A stretch of DNA of 64,000 nt, from the NCBI RefSeq assembly GCF_954871325.1, contig NC_088775.1:74315561-74379560 (forward strand), given 5' to 3'. The position numbers and the translations under genes are program-made. Each line of letters starts with the position of its first letter. The first letter of the stretch is position 1. Under the pieces are notes generated by a model. It had not been told where the DNA came from. It made no database searches and saw only the letters and a list, made by a program, of their open reading frames with translations. Positions 47,370-59,220 of the stretch are shown here, piece by piece. Origin of the DNA: Gordionus sp. m RMFG-2023. Its lineage: Eukaryota > Nematomorpha > Gordioida > Chordodea > Parachordodidae.

Positions 47370-48380
47370 TTTTCATATTAATCCTTTTGGTTTTTATCTT
47401 CCTATTAATAATCCATTGCTTCACATCAAAAATTTTTAAATTAAATCATTTTTAATAAATTTTCTATAATACAATTTGCAATTATTAGACACAGATAAAA
47501 ATATAATATAAAAATATTCTCAACCTCTTTTATTTATTTAAAAAATAGGCATTTTTTTATTTACTTCCCCAACACATATTATTTATTTTCTCCTTATTTA
47601 TTTTAAAAAATAGATAATATTAAATTTGCTTCACTCATGTAATTTTTTAAGGTAGTAAAAATAATAGTAATTTTTTAAAAATAGTATAAATATATATTAT
47701 TTTTATTTCAGAATTAGAGTGTATGCTTCTTGGGGATAGGCAGTAAAAAATCTTTTTCGGGTGGAGTAAGGTTTTTTCTATCATGTAGAGGTAGACGCTG
47801 ATATAATTTATTAGAAAAATGAAGACTAAATAAACACTCACAAAAAAATATTTTTTTAAATCAACCCAAATCGGAAAAGAATCATATGACACCACTTGAA
47901 CATGTGTGTTAAACAATCTTGTGAGTCACTAGAATTTTATAAAGATTCTATAATTTTTACAATATTTTGGCAGAATAAAAAACTCTTTTGAATGCTTTGG
48001 TCTTTCTTTTTATAAAAAATTATTTTCACCCAAAGGATTCGTATTTTATCAAAATTTTGACAAGCAGTTAAAAATATATTTACATAATGTTACGACCATA
48101 CATTTTAAAGTAAGGTTTAATGAATAAATCATCAGTTTATGTATTATTATATGTCATTGCCCTCTATAAGCAACAATTTTAGGTCAAAGCATCTACTAAA
48201 TAAGTATTTTTATTACTGAAATATGTATACAATATGCGCGAAAAAAAAATATTTATAAATTTTTATATTAAAGTTATATTATTATACAAAATAATTATAA
48301 AAATGTAAATAAAGTATACCATATATAGCAAGAGAATAATAAAAATGTAAATATATAAAAGAAATATAAATAAATACGGG
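47370..48380. other. AT-rich 3' flank of the FLYWCH-MULE
   Basis: No gene. 47730-47850 is shared in direct orientation with the deletion derivative at 43900-44010, so it is probably inside the MULE. Confidence 0.4.
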
Positions 48381-51300
48381 TTATGATTGTTGTTTTATAA
48401 AATATGAAACATTATCTAAAAAAGGATATATTTCATTTGTACGCTCGTATATACGAGTTAGATTATCAATGTTAATATTTAATTGATCATATTTTTTATT
48501 TTTTCTTCTCACGTTCAACCCACTATTGATTTGTAAGATCTTAAGCTCACTCGAATGTTGATGTCTTTTTAAAATATTTATCAGACAATAAATATTCGGG
48601 TGAGCCACGTTTGTTTTTCTCTTAAGGGCATGATAATACCCCTCCAGGTGGTTGTTTGTTCTAGGGCCGTCAACTTGATACCTAAATTGATTATAAGTAA
48701 AGTTAATATTTAAATGTTTTAATTACCTGGTCCATATATTTCGGGGGAATATGGCATTAACTCCGAGCCATGTAAAATCCATATACTCCATAAAATTTTT
48801 GAGCAAAGGATATTCAGCAGACAGAGCATGGCATGATGCCCGTACCTCGGAAATATGTTCTTCTTTGCAAAATGGCAAGGTGGTCATTCGTCTAACAACT
48901 TGATGAATGGTAGTATTGTGCAAATAACCGCTAACTAAACCCAGCGCCTGACATTTACGCCAAAGAGCCTGGGAATAGTGAAAAAAACAGCCTAAATTTT
49001 TTTAATTATAATATACAATGTTATAAATAAACATTTTATGGACATATTAGGAAAAACAAACCTAAGCGCCGATATAGCTGCGGCCTCGTATTCAGTTTGT
49101 CCAAATCGAGGATTGAATCATATATTTTTCATCGAGCAAAATTGCAAGATAATTTGAAATAATTCAATATATGTCCCTCTATTTTTATCGGGGAGGAGGG
49201 CATATATAATCAGTATCATAACTTCTTGATACATTATATGGATACTATACAATTGACAGTACAGTCGAGGAACGATATAAAAGGTGCCGTCCATGTAAAT
49301 GCTATCACCATCACATATTTCTACAAGTTTTAGCATTTCACATGTACCAAACACCAGCATATTATTATTATTATCATTATTAATTAAAAAAATCTCCCCC
49401 TTATTTGTGGTGATGTATTCTGGTAATAATACTAGTTCATCCAAAGACTGAGGCAAAGTGGGCCGATTTTTTTGTAACAATCTGTCAATTGTACTCTTAA
49501 TTGAAACAAATGAGGGCATTGCCTCTGGATACATTTCGATGGAGGGCGTTTCCAGGCATCTTTTATTCAAGGCCTTTTCATAAATATTGTGCCTTGTCTC
49601 TAGAGGATTTTCGGCAACAATATCCTCTAGAACCTTGTGAGTTCTCAGTTTTTCAAACTGACCGATTTCATTTTGGTGTTCATGCAAACCAGAGGTTGTG
49701 TAAATTCCATCAAATTTACATGAAGCCTTGCAGCCAACCTTTCTGCAACGATAGTGTATTCTATCATCTTTTTGATAAGCATATCGATATATATAATTTT
49801 GGAAAAAGAGAAGCAGTTTTCCTTTTTGAGATTTTATAAATTGTGGATCTTAATAAATATAAAAATCATATATTAATATGATTAATATGGAGCTCTAATA
49901 TTTAATCAGACAGAACCAGATACTTAAAAAAATAAATAAAGCAAATAAATAATTATTGATTTATTATTTATCTTTAAAAAAGATGTAATATTTTTTTAAT
50001 TATTCCAAGGTCATGCCTAAATATAATTAAAAAATAGCCTAGCTATATTATACATCAAGGGTTACTATAATATGTCACATTCTGTATTTAATTTTTTTTT
50101 TAAATAAATTTAAAAAAATAGCCTTATAAACATATTTTTACCACTAATATTTAGATGTAAATCTATTAACACATTGGCTACTTCTAAAGGGAGATCACCA
50201 TTACCTATAAATATAATTTAGTAATTGTCAATTTGTGTATTGAATACTTTCAATTCCAACATCTGAATTAATAACATGATAAGCACCTGAATTATTTTGA
50301 TTTGAGATAAAAGTTTGAAAGGCTATGGCAAATCCAGAAGTTTGAGGGGCTAATGTAAAATTAATAATTTGTGGAGCTAATTATTATAAGTTAATGTTAT
50401 AAATAATAACATCATAAATACCTTGACTTGAATTAATATTTTGATGGGCTATGGCATCAGAAGTGGAAGTTAGAGGGGAAGTAAAATTTATAATTTGTGG
50501 AGCTAATTATTATAAGTTAATGTTATAAATAATAACATCATAAATACCTTGACTTGAATTAATATTTTGATGGGCTATGGCATCAGAAGTGGAAGTTAGA
50601 GGGGAAGTAAAATTTATAATTTGTGGAGCTAATTATTATAAGTTAATGTTATAAATAATAACATTATAAATACCTTGACTTGAATTAATATTTTGATGGG
50701 CTATGGCATCAGAAGTGGAAGTTAGAGGGGAAGTAAGGAGCTAATTGTTATAAGTTAATGTTATAAATAATAACATCATAAATACCTTGACTTGAATTAA
50801 TATTTTGATGGGTGATGGTATCATAGGTGGAAGTTAGAGGGGAAGTAAAATTTTTTGTGGAGCTAATTATTATAAGTTAATGTTATAAATAATAACATCA
50901 TAAATACCTTGACTTGAATTAATATTTTGATGGGTTATGGCATCAGAAGTGGAAGTTAGAGGGGAAGTAAAATTTATAATTTGTGGAGCTAATTATTATA
51001 AGTTAATGTTATAAATAATAACATCATAAATACCTTGACTTGAATTAATATTTTGATGGGTTATGGCATCAGAAGTGGAAGTTAGAGGGGAAGTAAAATT
51101 TATAATTTGTGGAGCTAATTATTATAAGTTAATGTTATAAATAATAACATCATAAATACCTTGACTTGAATTAATATTTTGATGGGCTATGGCATCAGAA
51201 GTAGAAGTTAGAGGGGAAGTAAAATTTATAATTTGTGGAGCTAATTATTATAAGTTAATGTTATAAGTAATAACATCATAAATACCTTGACTTGAATTAA

Positions 51301-51979
51301 TATTTTGATGGGTTATGGCATCAGAAGTGGAAGTTAGAGGGGAAGTAAAATTTATAATTTGTGGAGCTAATTATTATAAGTTAATGTTATAAATAATAAC
51401 ATCATAAATACCTTGACTTGAATTAATATTTTGATGGGCTATGGCATCAGAAGTAGAAGTTAGAGGGGAAGTAAAATTTATAATTTGTGGAGCTAATTAT
51501 TATAAGTTAATGTTATAAGTAATAACATCATAAATACCTTGACTTGAATTAATATTTTGATGGGCTATGGCATCAGAAGTGGAAGTTAGAGGGGAATTAA
51601 ATTTATAATTTGTGGAGCTAATTATTATAAGTTAATGTTATAAATAATAACATCATAAATACCTTGACTTGAATTAATATTTTGATGGGCTATGACATCA
51701 GAAGTGGAAGTTAAAGGGGCTAATGTTAAAACATCGATTCAATGATAAAATATTTATATAAAAATAATTACCATGATTAGCATTAGAAGTTTGTGCAGCT
51801 ACTAAGTTTTGATAGTCTAAGGAATGTTGAATGGTGATAATTAAATCGAGGCCAATCATTAATTTGGCCCTACCACCACATCTTTTGCGACACGTAAGGT
51901 AAACGGCCTTTTTCCCACTTGTATGGGTCAAATATTCATGCCCTTGGTAGCATATATAATCCTTCTTCTTCTGTGTTTG
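48381..51979 (-). CDS. FLYWCH zinc-finger MULE transposase, multi-exon, nearly intact
   Basis: Exons on the minus strand, all with GT-AG borders: 51772-51979 (FLYWCH finger 1: KKDYICYQGHEYL, YLTCRKRCGGRAKL, ANH); 51663-51719; ten 81-nt-type array exons (50422-51618); 50287-50376; 50142-50204; 49033-49848 (finger 2: YIYRYAYQKDD, HYRCRKVGCKASCKFDG, LHEHQNEI; then the MULE core GDSIYMDGTFYIVPRLYCQL and ALLPDKNRGTYIELF); 48727-48991 (CCFFHYSQALWRKCQAL); 48381-48681 (GPRTNNHLEGYYHALKRK with the third acidic residue). Introns of 41-60 bp are mostly phase 1. The only damage seen in the catalytic part is one in-frame TGA (49118-49120), plus three out-of-frame array units. The first exon upstream was not found; a Harbinger element lies close upstream at 52156. 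MULE transposases with FLYWCH fingers are known in animals. Confidence 0.8.
50377..51719 (-). repeat. 126-bp exon-plus-intron tandem array in the MULE linker
   Basis: Eleven copies of an exon/intron unit. Exon left borders (plus coordinates) are 50422, 50548, 50674, 50786, 50908, 51034, 51160, 51286, 51412, 51538 and 51663. Eight spacings of 126 bp are seen; three (112, 122 and 125) carry small deletions. A standard unit has an 81-nt exon (APQIINFTSPLTSTSDAIAH then QNINSSQ) and a 45-bp GT-AG intron (GTATTTATGATG to TAATTAG). Every exon is flanked by phase-1 introns, so each adds exactly 27 residues and can be skipped without changing frame. The eleventh copy is a 57-nt exon (51663-51719). Identity between units is very high, so expansion is recent. 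Confidence 0.88.
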
Positions 51980-52393
51980 CTGAAAACATAAATAATAAAT
52001 ATATAAAATGGTTCATTACTTTTATTTCAAGTTGTATATATTTAAGATAATTTTTAAGGTTATCTGCTACAGTTGGAATCATATCAAAATATGGCGGCCA
52101 TTTTTGTGAATATTTGTGTGAGTATTAGTGTAAATATTCTCATTTTTGGCTATTATAGTGCGCACAAATTGAGCTTTTCAACGCTCCGTTTTAAAAGCAA
52201 ATAATGCATTTTAAATGGTGTTGTGCAAATTGGATTTTTTTACGGCAAGCGTTAAAAAAAAGCAAACTAGTTTGATTTTTTTATGCGTTTTTATTTCGCG
52301 CCAATATATATTTTTAATTTTATTTAGTGATTTTATATAATTATTCATATTGTAATATATTAAAAATATTTAATAAACTTTTTTAAATTTTAA

Positions 52394-52717
52394 ATGGAAA
52401 CAAATGCGAAATTGTAAGTTAATTATTTTACATTTATATAATTATTATATGTTATTTAGAGTGTGGGACGACATAGTGACAAAAAAATTCTGTGCCTTAT
52501 TAGAGAGTCAAGAAATGGTCTGGAATCAGCAGCATCCAGACCATAAAAATTCTACATTAGTGCTAAATGGTTTATCATCCATTAGCCAAAGGTATAAATA
52601 TATATATAAGATTAAAGAAATTTTATTTTTAATAGCATGGAAGTTGAATTTCCTCAGCATGATACAACTGTGTCATGCATAAAGAAGAAAATGAAGAACT
52701 TCAAGGATTTTTATTAA
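52394..52717 (+). CDS. Harbinger accessory MADF/Myb-like protein, three exons, 77 aa
   Basis: Exons 52394-52413, 52460-52591 and 52636-52717 join through two GT-AG introns of 46 and 44 bp into one open frame of 78 codons including stop. The product begins METNAKLVWDDIVTKKFCAL and continues LESQEMVWNQQHPDHKN, the conserved start of MADF/Myb-SANT-like domains found in Harbinger accessory proteins (a hydrophobic ...LWN..HPDYKN pattern), then SMEVEFPQHDTTVSCIKKKM and KNFKDFY. In PIF/Harbinger elements this second protein helps nuclear import of the transposase and binding to subterminal DNA. It is shorter than usual, lacking the long C-terminal part, but shows no stop or frame break. The start at 52394 is chosen because it gives a splice-consistent frame. 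Confidence 0.65.
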
Positions 52718-53339
52718 AAATATTTATATTTTTGTAATATTATTGTAAATATATATATTTATATATAAAATAAAGTAGTATTCAATATTAATAGTGTCCA
52801 TTTTTCAAAAAAATATATAAATGAGCTAACTATCATTTGGCATTTTTATTAAAATATATAGTTTTTTAATAAGATAGGATATCAAATTATGAAAGAATGT
52901 GATTGAATTAACATTTATGAAAATCTAATAAATAAAAATACCAGGGATATCATGGTTGGGAGAATTGTAAATTTAAGATTAGTAAGTATATATATTATAA
53001 ATTTTGAAACAATAATTAGAGATCAAAATTTGATGCCTTTAGGAATATATGCCAATGTTTATCACAAGCCCTTTGCAAGTTTAGGCAATATTATCTAGAA
53101 ATTAATGTAAAAAGAATAATAGTGTATGATTTTTTAAGATATTGACTATTTATATAGAAAATATTTACTATGTTTTATTGAGCTAATTTTTTGACATCAC
53201 CTTATGTGATTATAATAGAAAAATTATTATTCAAAATTTATTAAACATTTTTATTAATATATGTAAATTATAAATAAAAATATATTAAGATAAAATAAAT
53301 ATATAAATAATAATATAAAATCATTTATGAATTTAAAAA

Positions 53340-53800
53340 AATTTTGAATGAATTTCTGATATTCCTTGCTTCATTAGATGATGCATTATTGTCCCTAATA
53401 ACAGACATAGGTCTTACATTCAAGTTCGTGATATTTGTAAATATATTTTTTAAAATAACAAAATATAGATTTATCCAATTTATATTAAATATTTTTTAAA
53501 TACCTATCTGATCAACATCATCAGGTAAGCCCTCCAAGGATATGATAATGTTGTGTAAAATACATATAGAATGTAGGAGAAAGTCGTTCTCCTCATCCTT
53601 GTATAATTGAAAAAATGGGATGGAGTAAGATCTGCTTTTATAGTAATATACTCTGAAAATAAATTTCTCTCCATAAATATTTTTGAGGTCTTCCTTCTTG
53701 TCTTCGTATATTTCCTTCTCTTTAGTAAATATAAAGCAATTAGTTGCTTATCTTGTAAACTAAAAAATTCCATATTGTTTAATAAAAATGTTTTCAATTT
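53340..53800 (-). pseudogene. Harbinger transposase, DDE core deleted
   Basis: The N-terminal part (from MEFFSLQDKQLIALYLLKRR, about 53770) includes NLFSEYITIKADLTPSHFFN and YTRMRRTTFSYI, the conserved N-terminal region of Harbinger transposases. Right after TFSYI the sequence passes into CILHNIIISLEGLPDDVDQIG in a neighbouring frame, which is the region near the C-terminus. A last exon-like piece (about 53345-53430) gives NVRPMSVIRDNNASSNEARN and IRNSFKIFLN. The DDE catalytic centre that normally lies between is gone, so the element cannot move by itself. Confidence 0.65.
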
Positions 53801-53899
53801 TAAAATAAAGAAAAAACGTACTGCTTTCAATTTAAACACAGATGAGTTACGTTAAAAAACGTACTGCAAACGCAAACGTTCAATTTGTGCGCACTATTA

Positions 53900-54600
53900 T
53901 GATACTTGCTATTTAGGTCTCTTGCCATATGGTGGCGAAGCTTTTGATGTTATGTCGCATAATCTAATCTCAGCTGATTGAAAAAATGATAAAAATTATA
54001 ATTTCTATTCGTCTATTTTGTATCATAAATATCCATCAGATTTGATAGGATTCTTTGAAATAAGCCGAGCTATTATCACCATATCTTCATAGTTCCTTTT
54101 TAATCATATCATTCTACTTTTCAAGAAATAATATCTTACAATGAATTTATCAAATGCATTTTATTATATTGTACCCAATGATATATGTTATTGATTGTAC
54201 CATTTTTAGTTAAATAAATTGAATATTATCAGGTGACCATAATAAAGGTTACTATGCGCCAAACTATTTAAATTCAAATCTGGAGCAAAAATTGCAACCC
54301 AATCCATAGATTATAATATTTATGGCTATATATTTTATTGATATTTTGGTTTTTTTTGTATAATGTATATTTTTAAAAAATCAATAAATTTCACGACTTT
54401 CCCCATCTTAATTAAGAAAAAATAGCTAATCAATGGTAGCTTAAAAATAAAACCTAGAAAATATTTTTAATCATATATTATTATAAAAATTTATTTGCTG
54501 CAGAACAAGAACGGTTTTAAAATTAATATATTTCCCTCTCAACAATAATGGTTATAGGATATTTATTTAAAAAATGGTTATTGCTCTATATCTAGTAGAG
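53900..54600. other. AT-rich spacer
   Basis: No gene recognised; may include the 5' end of the FLYWCH-MULE. Confidence 0.3.
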
Positions 54601-54604
54601 TTAG

Positions 54605-54890
54605 TAGCGCCACTAAGGAGGGAGGAAGGGGAAGGGGCTCAAGTCCCCTAAAAAATTTTTGAAATTTTTTTGTAACTAAGAAAAAAAATTGATAAGATAA
54701 CTAAAAAAAAGGGGGTAATTTTAGATAATGTTCGCTAAAAAAAAAAGGTAATTTTAGATAATGCTAGTAAAAAAATTAGTTTTGAATAATGATGGCTAAT
54801 AAAAAGAAGAAGGTTATTTTGAAAATAATTTTAAAAAAAATTTTTTGAACCCCCTGAGATTGTAAAGGCTAGTGACGTCCTTGAGTGGAG
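54605..54890. mobile_element. Probable small hAT-like MITE with internal repeats
   Basis: Bounded by GCGCCACTAAGGAGGGAGG on the left and CTAGTGACGTCCTTGAGTGG on the right, which are weak inverted matches. The interior holds about four degenerate copies of AAAAAAGGTAATTTTAGATAATG. No TSD found, so the class is uncertain. Confidence 0.35.
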
Positions 54891-54894
54891 CCAA

Positions 54895-55895
54895 TAAGAT
54901 ATATCCAAAAAAAGTGGGGTGGGGGGGAGGGCAAAAATATAGAAGAATTGAATATTTTGTTTACACAAATATTTATTTTCTGAATATTGCTTTTTAGTTA
55001 CAAAAATTACTAAATTAGTTTACCGAAAAGAATAAACTGAATAAAACAAAATAATTATAAAGTCAAGCTATATCACAAAATGAACCGAACTTTTGGAAAC
55101 ACTGTTACTGAAATTATGCACACCTTTAAGTATGAATAATTATAATATTTTATTGTCTTACTTTATTAGGTAGATTGTTGGAAAAGGTAAACAATTATTA
55201 TGTTTTAGTGGCTAATACCTTCCATGTGAGCTTATATTCTGTGGGGGGGGGGGGGGGTGGAGTTGGTTCTCTGACTGCTATTATTGATTGTCCGATGATA
55301 TATATATATTTTAGCTAGTTGATCTGACAATAAAACTTTCAATTTATTCATACTACTAAGGACACCAACAAAGACATTTAAAAAATCATCCCTCACCTTG
55401 CCTCATAAAAAAATTAAATATGCGTACAATCTTAGACAAAGACTTTCTTCTCTTTGTCGAATTCTTTAATCTCAGCTTATAGACGCTTAAAAATAGAGGG
55501 CAAAGCGCTCTAAATCACATATCACAAATGTTGGAAGCAGAGTTGTACATTTGCACTTTGCGCCAATTTCATTTCAATTTATAATTGAGCTTTATATTTT
55601 CCCTATAAAAGGGACTAATTTTTATGTTTATGACATTATATTTTTGTTTTATAAATTTTTATAATTAATTTTTTTTTGTACGTGATAAATAAATAAAGTT
55701 CTGTCTGTTCAATATTATTATGGCTCATACTCGATCCTACGGGCTAATTGGAGAGGTATCTCCAACTGTACTACCCACAACTCCCCGCAACTTCAATTAT
55801 AAAAACTTCTTTTTTAAAAAAACTCTATTTTTAAAAAAAAACTGTTTAAAGAATTAATACCATAATATAAAATTTAAACATGTTATAAATTCCAA
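54895..55895. other. AT-rich spacer with G runs
   Basis: No gene. G-rich runs at about 54916-54930 and a G16-class run at about 55242-55257. Confidence 0.4.
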
Positions 55896-55899
55896 TGGA

Positions 55900-56320
55900 T
55901 AATTTTTTTTATTATACCCCAAAAAGCTAGAAAATATAAAAAACTGATTATATTCCCAAATTCACAAAATGTAGAAAACCTTTTCTATCAAAAAAATAAA
56001 TATAAAAGTATTTGGCTAAAATCACTAAAATATTAAAAAAAATATAGACGATTTAAAAAAAATAATTTGTTCATAAAATTATTTAGCCAAAATCGTGTAA
56101 TGTAAAAAAAAATATATTGTTGGTAAAAATTTATAATTTCTTAAAAACTATCAAAAAAATAAACATTTGACCAAAATCAACGAAAATTTAAAAAAATATA
56201 GAAGATTTAAAAAATAATAATTTTGTTCATGGAAATATTTGACCAAAATTACGAAATCTAAAAAAAAATGTAGAAATGTAAAAAAAATATTGTTGATAAT
56301 GACTTCGTTTCTTAGCAAAG
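55900..56320. repeat. Degenerate A-rich tandem repeat
   Basis: About four diverged copies of a unit with TTTGACCAAAATCACGAAA, AAAAAAATATAGA and GATTTAAAAAAATAATTTG. Unit length varies around 60-110 bp. Non-coding. Confidence 0.5.
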
Positions 56321-56414
56321 AATGTAATTAGATAATTAAACATCTCTAATTAATAAATAAATATTTATTTATATACATATTTAGAATTCTCATTAAATTT
56401 GCAATTTAATGAGT

Positions 56415-57050
56415 AAAGGTACCACTTGCACGGCCCGGCCCGGATTTTCATTTTTTTTTTATTTTCAGGCAGCTATAGATTTTTTTTAAAAAAAAATATC
56501 TACGCCTGGCCCGGATATTTTTAAAATATAATATATTTATTTTTATAAATTTATAGCGATTCATAATATACTGCCCGGGTATTCCGTGTACCCGAGCTCT
56601 AAATATGAAAAAACTTTGTTTTTTTTTGTAAAAAAAATATACTACGAATAAAAATATTAGCGCCTTGTTATTGCAAGAATATTAAAATATATCAATTTTT
56701 TTCACAAAATTTAATATTTTATTAAAAAATTTAAGCTCGACCTGGCTTGGCCCGAATTTTTTTAAAAAATATTAGGCCCCACTCATCCGAACCGAAATTA
56801 TTTTTAAAAATCAGGCCATTTTCGTTATTTTGGGGAAACACGAATTTTTCTACCAAGTTAGCGTTGAAAGGTGTTTTTATTACACACTCAAATTTATATA
56901 ATAAAATCGCATAAATGTACATGATATTCTAGAATAGAGGTATGGAAATGGCAAAATTATGAGGCTCGGCCAGTTTCAATCTTTTACTAGGGTTGCCTGG
57001 CCCATTTTTAGACGTTGCCCACCACATGGACCTGGTATTGCAGATCCTAA
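56415..57050 (-). mobile_element. Diverged copy of the GC-rich-ended hAT family
   Basis: Begins AGGTACCACTTGCACGGCCC followed by GGCCCGGA blocks, matching the inner right terminus of the 17690-21496 element in reverse. More CCCGGGTA/GGCCCG blocks follow at 56570-56600 and 56735-56790. The outermost CTGCAG part is lost and the other end is unclear. Confidence 0.5.
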
Positions 57051-57119
57051 TCTAAAATGTCTTAATTAATACTTAGATCCTAATAACTAATTTTAAGCAT
57101 TATTGAATAAGAATTTTAT

Positions 57120-58499
57120 TAGTGATGTTAAAAGTTACTTTTGAAACATAACTAGTTACAGTTACTAGTTACATTGGTAAAAACATAACTAGTTACAGTT
57201 ACTAGTTACATTTTTATAAAAGTAACTAATTATTAGTTACAGTTATTTTCAAAAGTAACTAGTTACTTACTTTATACATCAATCATATGCGCATTATTTA
57301 ATTATTGAATGCATTTATTTAATATAAAAAAAATTAGGATAAACAAAGTATAATCAGTTATTTAAAATAATATACAATTTAATTATATAAAAAAATATCG
57401 CAAAATTGAATATTTACATCGAATATAAAAATATATATTTGCATTGAAAAGAAAACATTTATTTTTCATAAAAATTAGAATCTAATAAATGTTTATTTGC
57501 TTTTAACAACAAATTAATTTCAAAGTTATTATCTAGGAGACGTGCTCGTTTATCTCCAAAAATGAGGTTACCTAGACTGATCAAGCGCTCTACGGGAGCA
57601 CTTGATGTTAGAACAACATTATATTTAATAAAGAGTAATTTTAACTTTGGAAAATCGTTATATAAAGAAAAAGTGTTGTTATTAGATTTGATAAAGTTTT
57701 CTATAAGTTCATTATCCAGAATATTTTGGCGCTTTAGGTCAAAAAATCCAACTACATCAAGTGATGTTGGTTTTGAGCATGATTCATTCGTCTGGGATTC
57801 ACTTTGAGGTATTAAGGTATTTATTAAATTTAAAATTTCCTCCTTTTTTGCTTTATTCCTTTCTTGCCAAATCCAAGGCCAGTCAGTTTTAAATAAAGGG
57901 TGAAGAATTGCAGCAATGATGTTGTCATTATCATAAAGATTATTAAACCTATAACATGATATTTTTGTTAGACTTGGTTCTTGTAAGTAATGATTAATAA
58001 TTTAATATTAAATTCTAAAATAATCTGTCTTTGTTTTTCCTTATACTAAATTTAAAATTTTTTTTATTACGTATGATATGAAGTTCCGATGCTTGTTACT
58101 TGACGGAAAAAAATATATTGTGCTACATTTGTAAATAAATATAATATTAAAATTTATTAAATTACTTGAATTTGCTTATAAAATTATGAAGCCCAGCAGC
58201 AATGTAACAATATAAGAAAAGAAAATCAATTTGAACGGGAAATTATAACAATCAGACATTTTCACAAAATTTTAAGTTAATAAATTTAATTTAAAAAATA
58301 AATTTAATTTGAAATTAATTTATCACAACATATTAAAAATAAAATTAATTATTTGAATATATCTTTAAAAGTAACTAGTTACTTTTGGCAGTTACATTTC
58401 AAAAATTATAACTAGTTACAGTTACTAGTTACAATTTTAAAAATATAAAGTTACAGTTATTTTTTAGCCAAAATGTAACTAGTTAACTTAACATCACTA
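57120..58499 (-). mobile_element. hAT element with 8-bp TSD and TAACTAGTTAC subterminal repeats
   Basis: Flanks 57112-57119 and 58500-58507 are both AATTTTAT. Termini TAGTGATGTTAAAAGTTAC and, on the minus strand, TAGTGATGTTAAGTTAACTA are inverted repeats. Both ends carry several TAACTAGTTAC palindromes (57150-57260 and 58370-58490). It keeps only the 3' part of a transposase on the minus strand. Confidence 0.9.
57450..57955 (-). pseudogene. hAT transposase C-terminal half
   Basis: Minus-strand reading gives DNDNIIAAILHPLFKTDWPW, IWQERNKAKKEEILNLIN, then [59 protein letters not shown] and a stop. This is one long open stretch covering the final helix and dimerisation domain and shows no break. 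The N-terminal finger and RNase H-like core are absent, so the element is non-autonomous by deletion. Close in sequence to the proteins at 40263 and 62050. Confidence 0.8.
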
Positions 58500-58507
58500 A
58501 ATTTTAT

Positions 58508-59160
58508 ATATAATAAAATATATAAAATTAGATATTATTTTTAAATCTCATTCCGGAAATTTCCAAAACGTAGAACGGGAACGGAGAATAATTTTTTTGA
58601 CTTGAAGAGGAACGCAAAAATACCTTTCTTTCGGATCCCTGGTTAAAGGAACTAAATACTAAATTAATGATAGTAATTATTGATATAAGTTTAAGAATGC
58701 TTCAAGAGGTTTTGGCGCACTTTACCCCGAAATTATGGTTTTTATTTTTTATAATTCAGTTACATTTTCATGATTTCCGAAAGTGATTAATAACCAGAGA
58801 TATAGAATTTTATTTTCCGATTGGTAGGAAGCAAATTTTGACAAGTTTTATTTTATTTCGCTATTAACTTTTTTTTTCGATAAGTTAGCACGAATTTGAG
58901 AAGAAGTATATCTTCCGCGCTAACTGATATTTTGTAATAATTTAAGTAAGCACTAAATAAACTTCCGTAGATTTTTAATCTTAAGATTGGCCAAAATTAT
59001 CTTGACTAATTTTTAGCACAAAATATATAGATAATTTGAATGTTGCTTTTAATTTAACAACTTTACGGAAGTGATGATAAAAAAATATTGCATACATATT
59101 TTAAAAGAGCAAAATAAAAATAAACACAGAGAAAATAAGAAATATTTTAAACAAAAATTT
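58508..59160. other. AT-rich spacer with one hAT terminus
   Basis: A terminus reading inward on the minus strand as CAGGGATCCGAAAGAAAGG ends at about 58644. No partner or gene seen. Confidence 0.4.
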
Positions 59161-59162
59161 CT

Positions 59163-59220
59163 AATAAATTTGGGAAATTGAAATTTGGGAAATTGAAATT
59201 TGGGAAATTGAAATTTGGGA
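59163..59220. repeat. 15-bp minisatellite, about four copies
   Basis: Unit TTTGGGAAATTGAAA repeated in perfect or near perfect register. Confidence 0.85.

Larger units (their letters stand above)
52156..53896. mobile_element. PIF/Harbinger element with TTA target duplication
   Basis: Termini TAGTGCGCACAAATTGA and its inverse TCAATTTGTGCGCACTA are flanked by TTA on both sides (52153-52155 and 53897-53899), as expected for PIF/Harbinger. Subterminal AACGC-containing repeats lie at both ends. It carries the two usual genes in opposite directions: a small MADF/Myb-like protein (plus) and a transposase (minus) that has lost its middle. It sits just upstream of the FLYWCH-MULE gene and may lie inside that MULE's 5' part. 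Confidence 0.88.

Noticed and set aside
50377-51719. CRISPR-like regular repeat array
   Set aside because: Units are uniform exon/intron copies without unique spacers, in a eukaryotic transposon gene.
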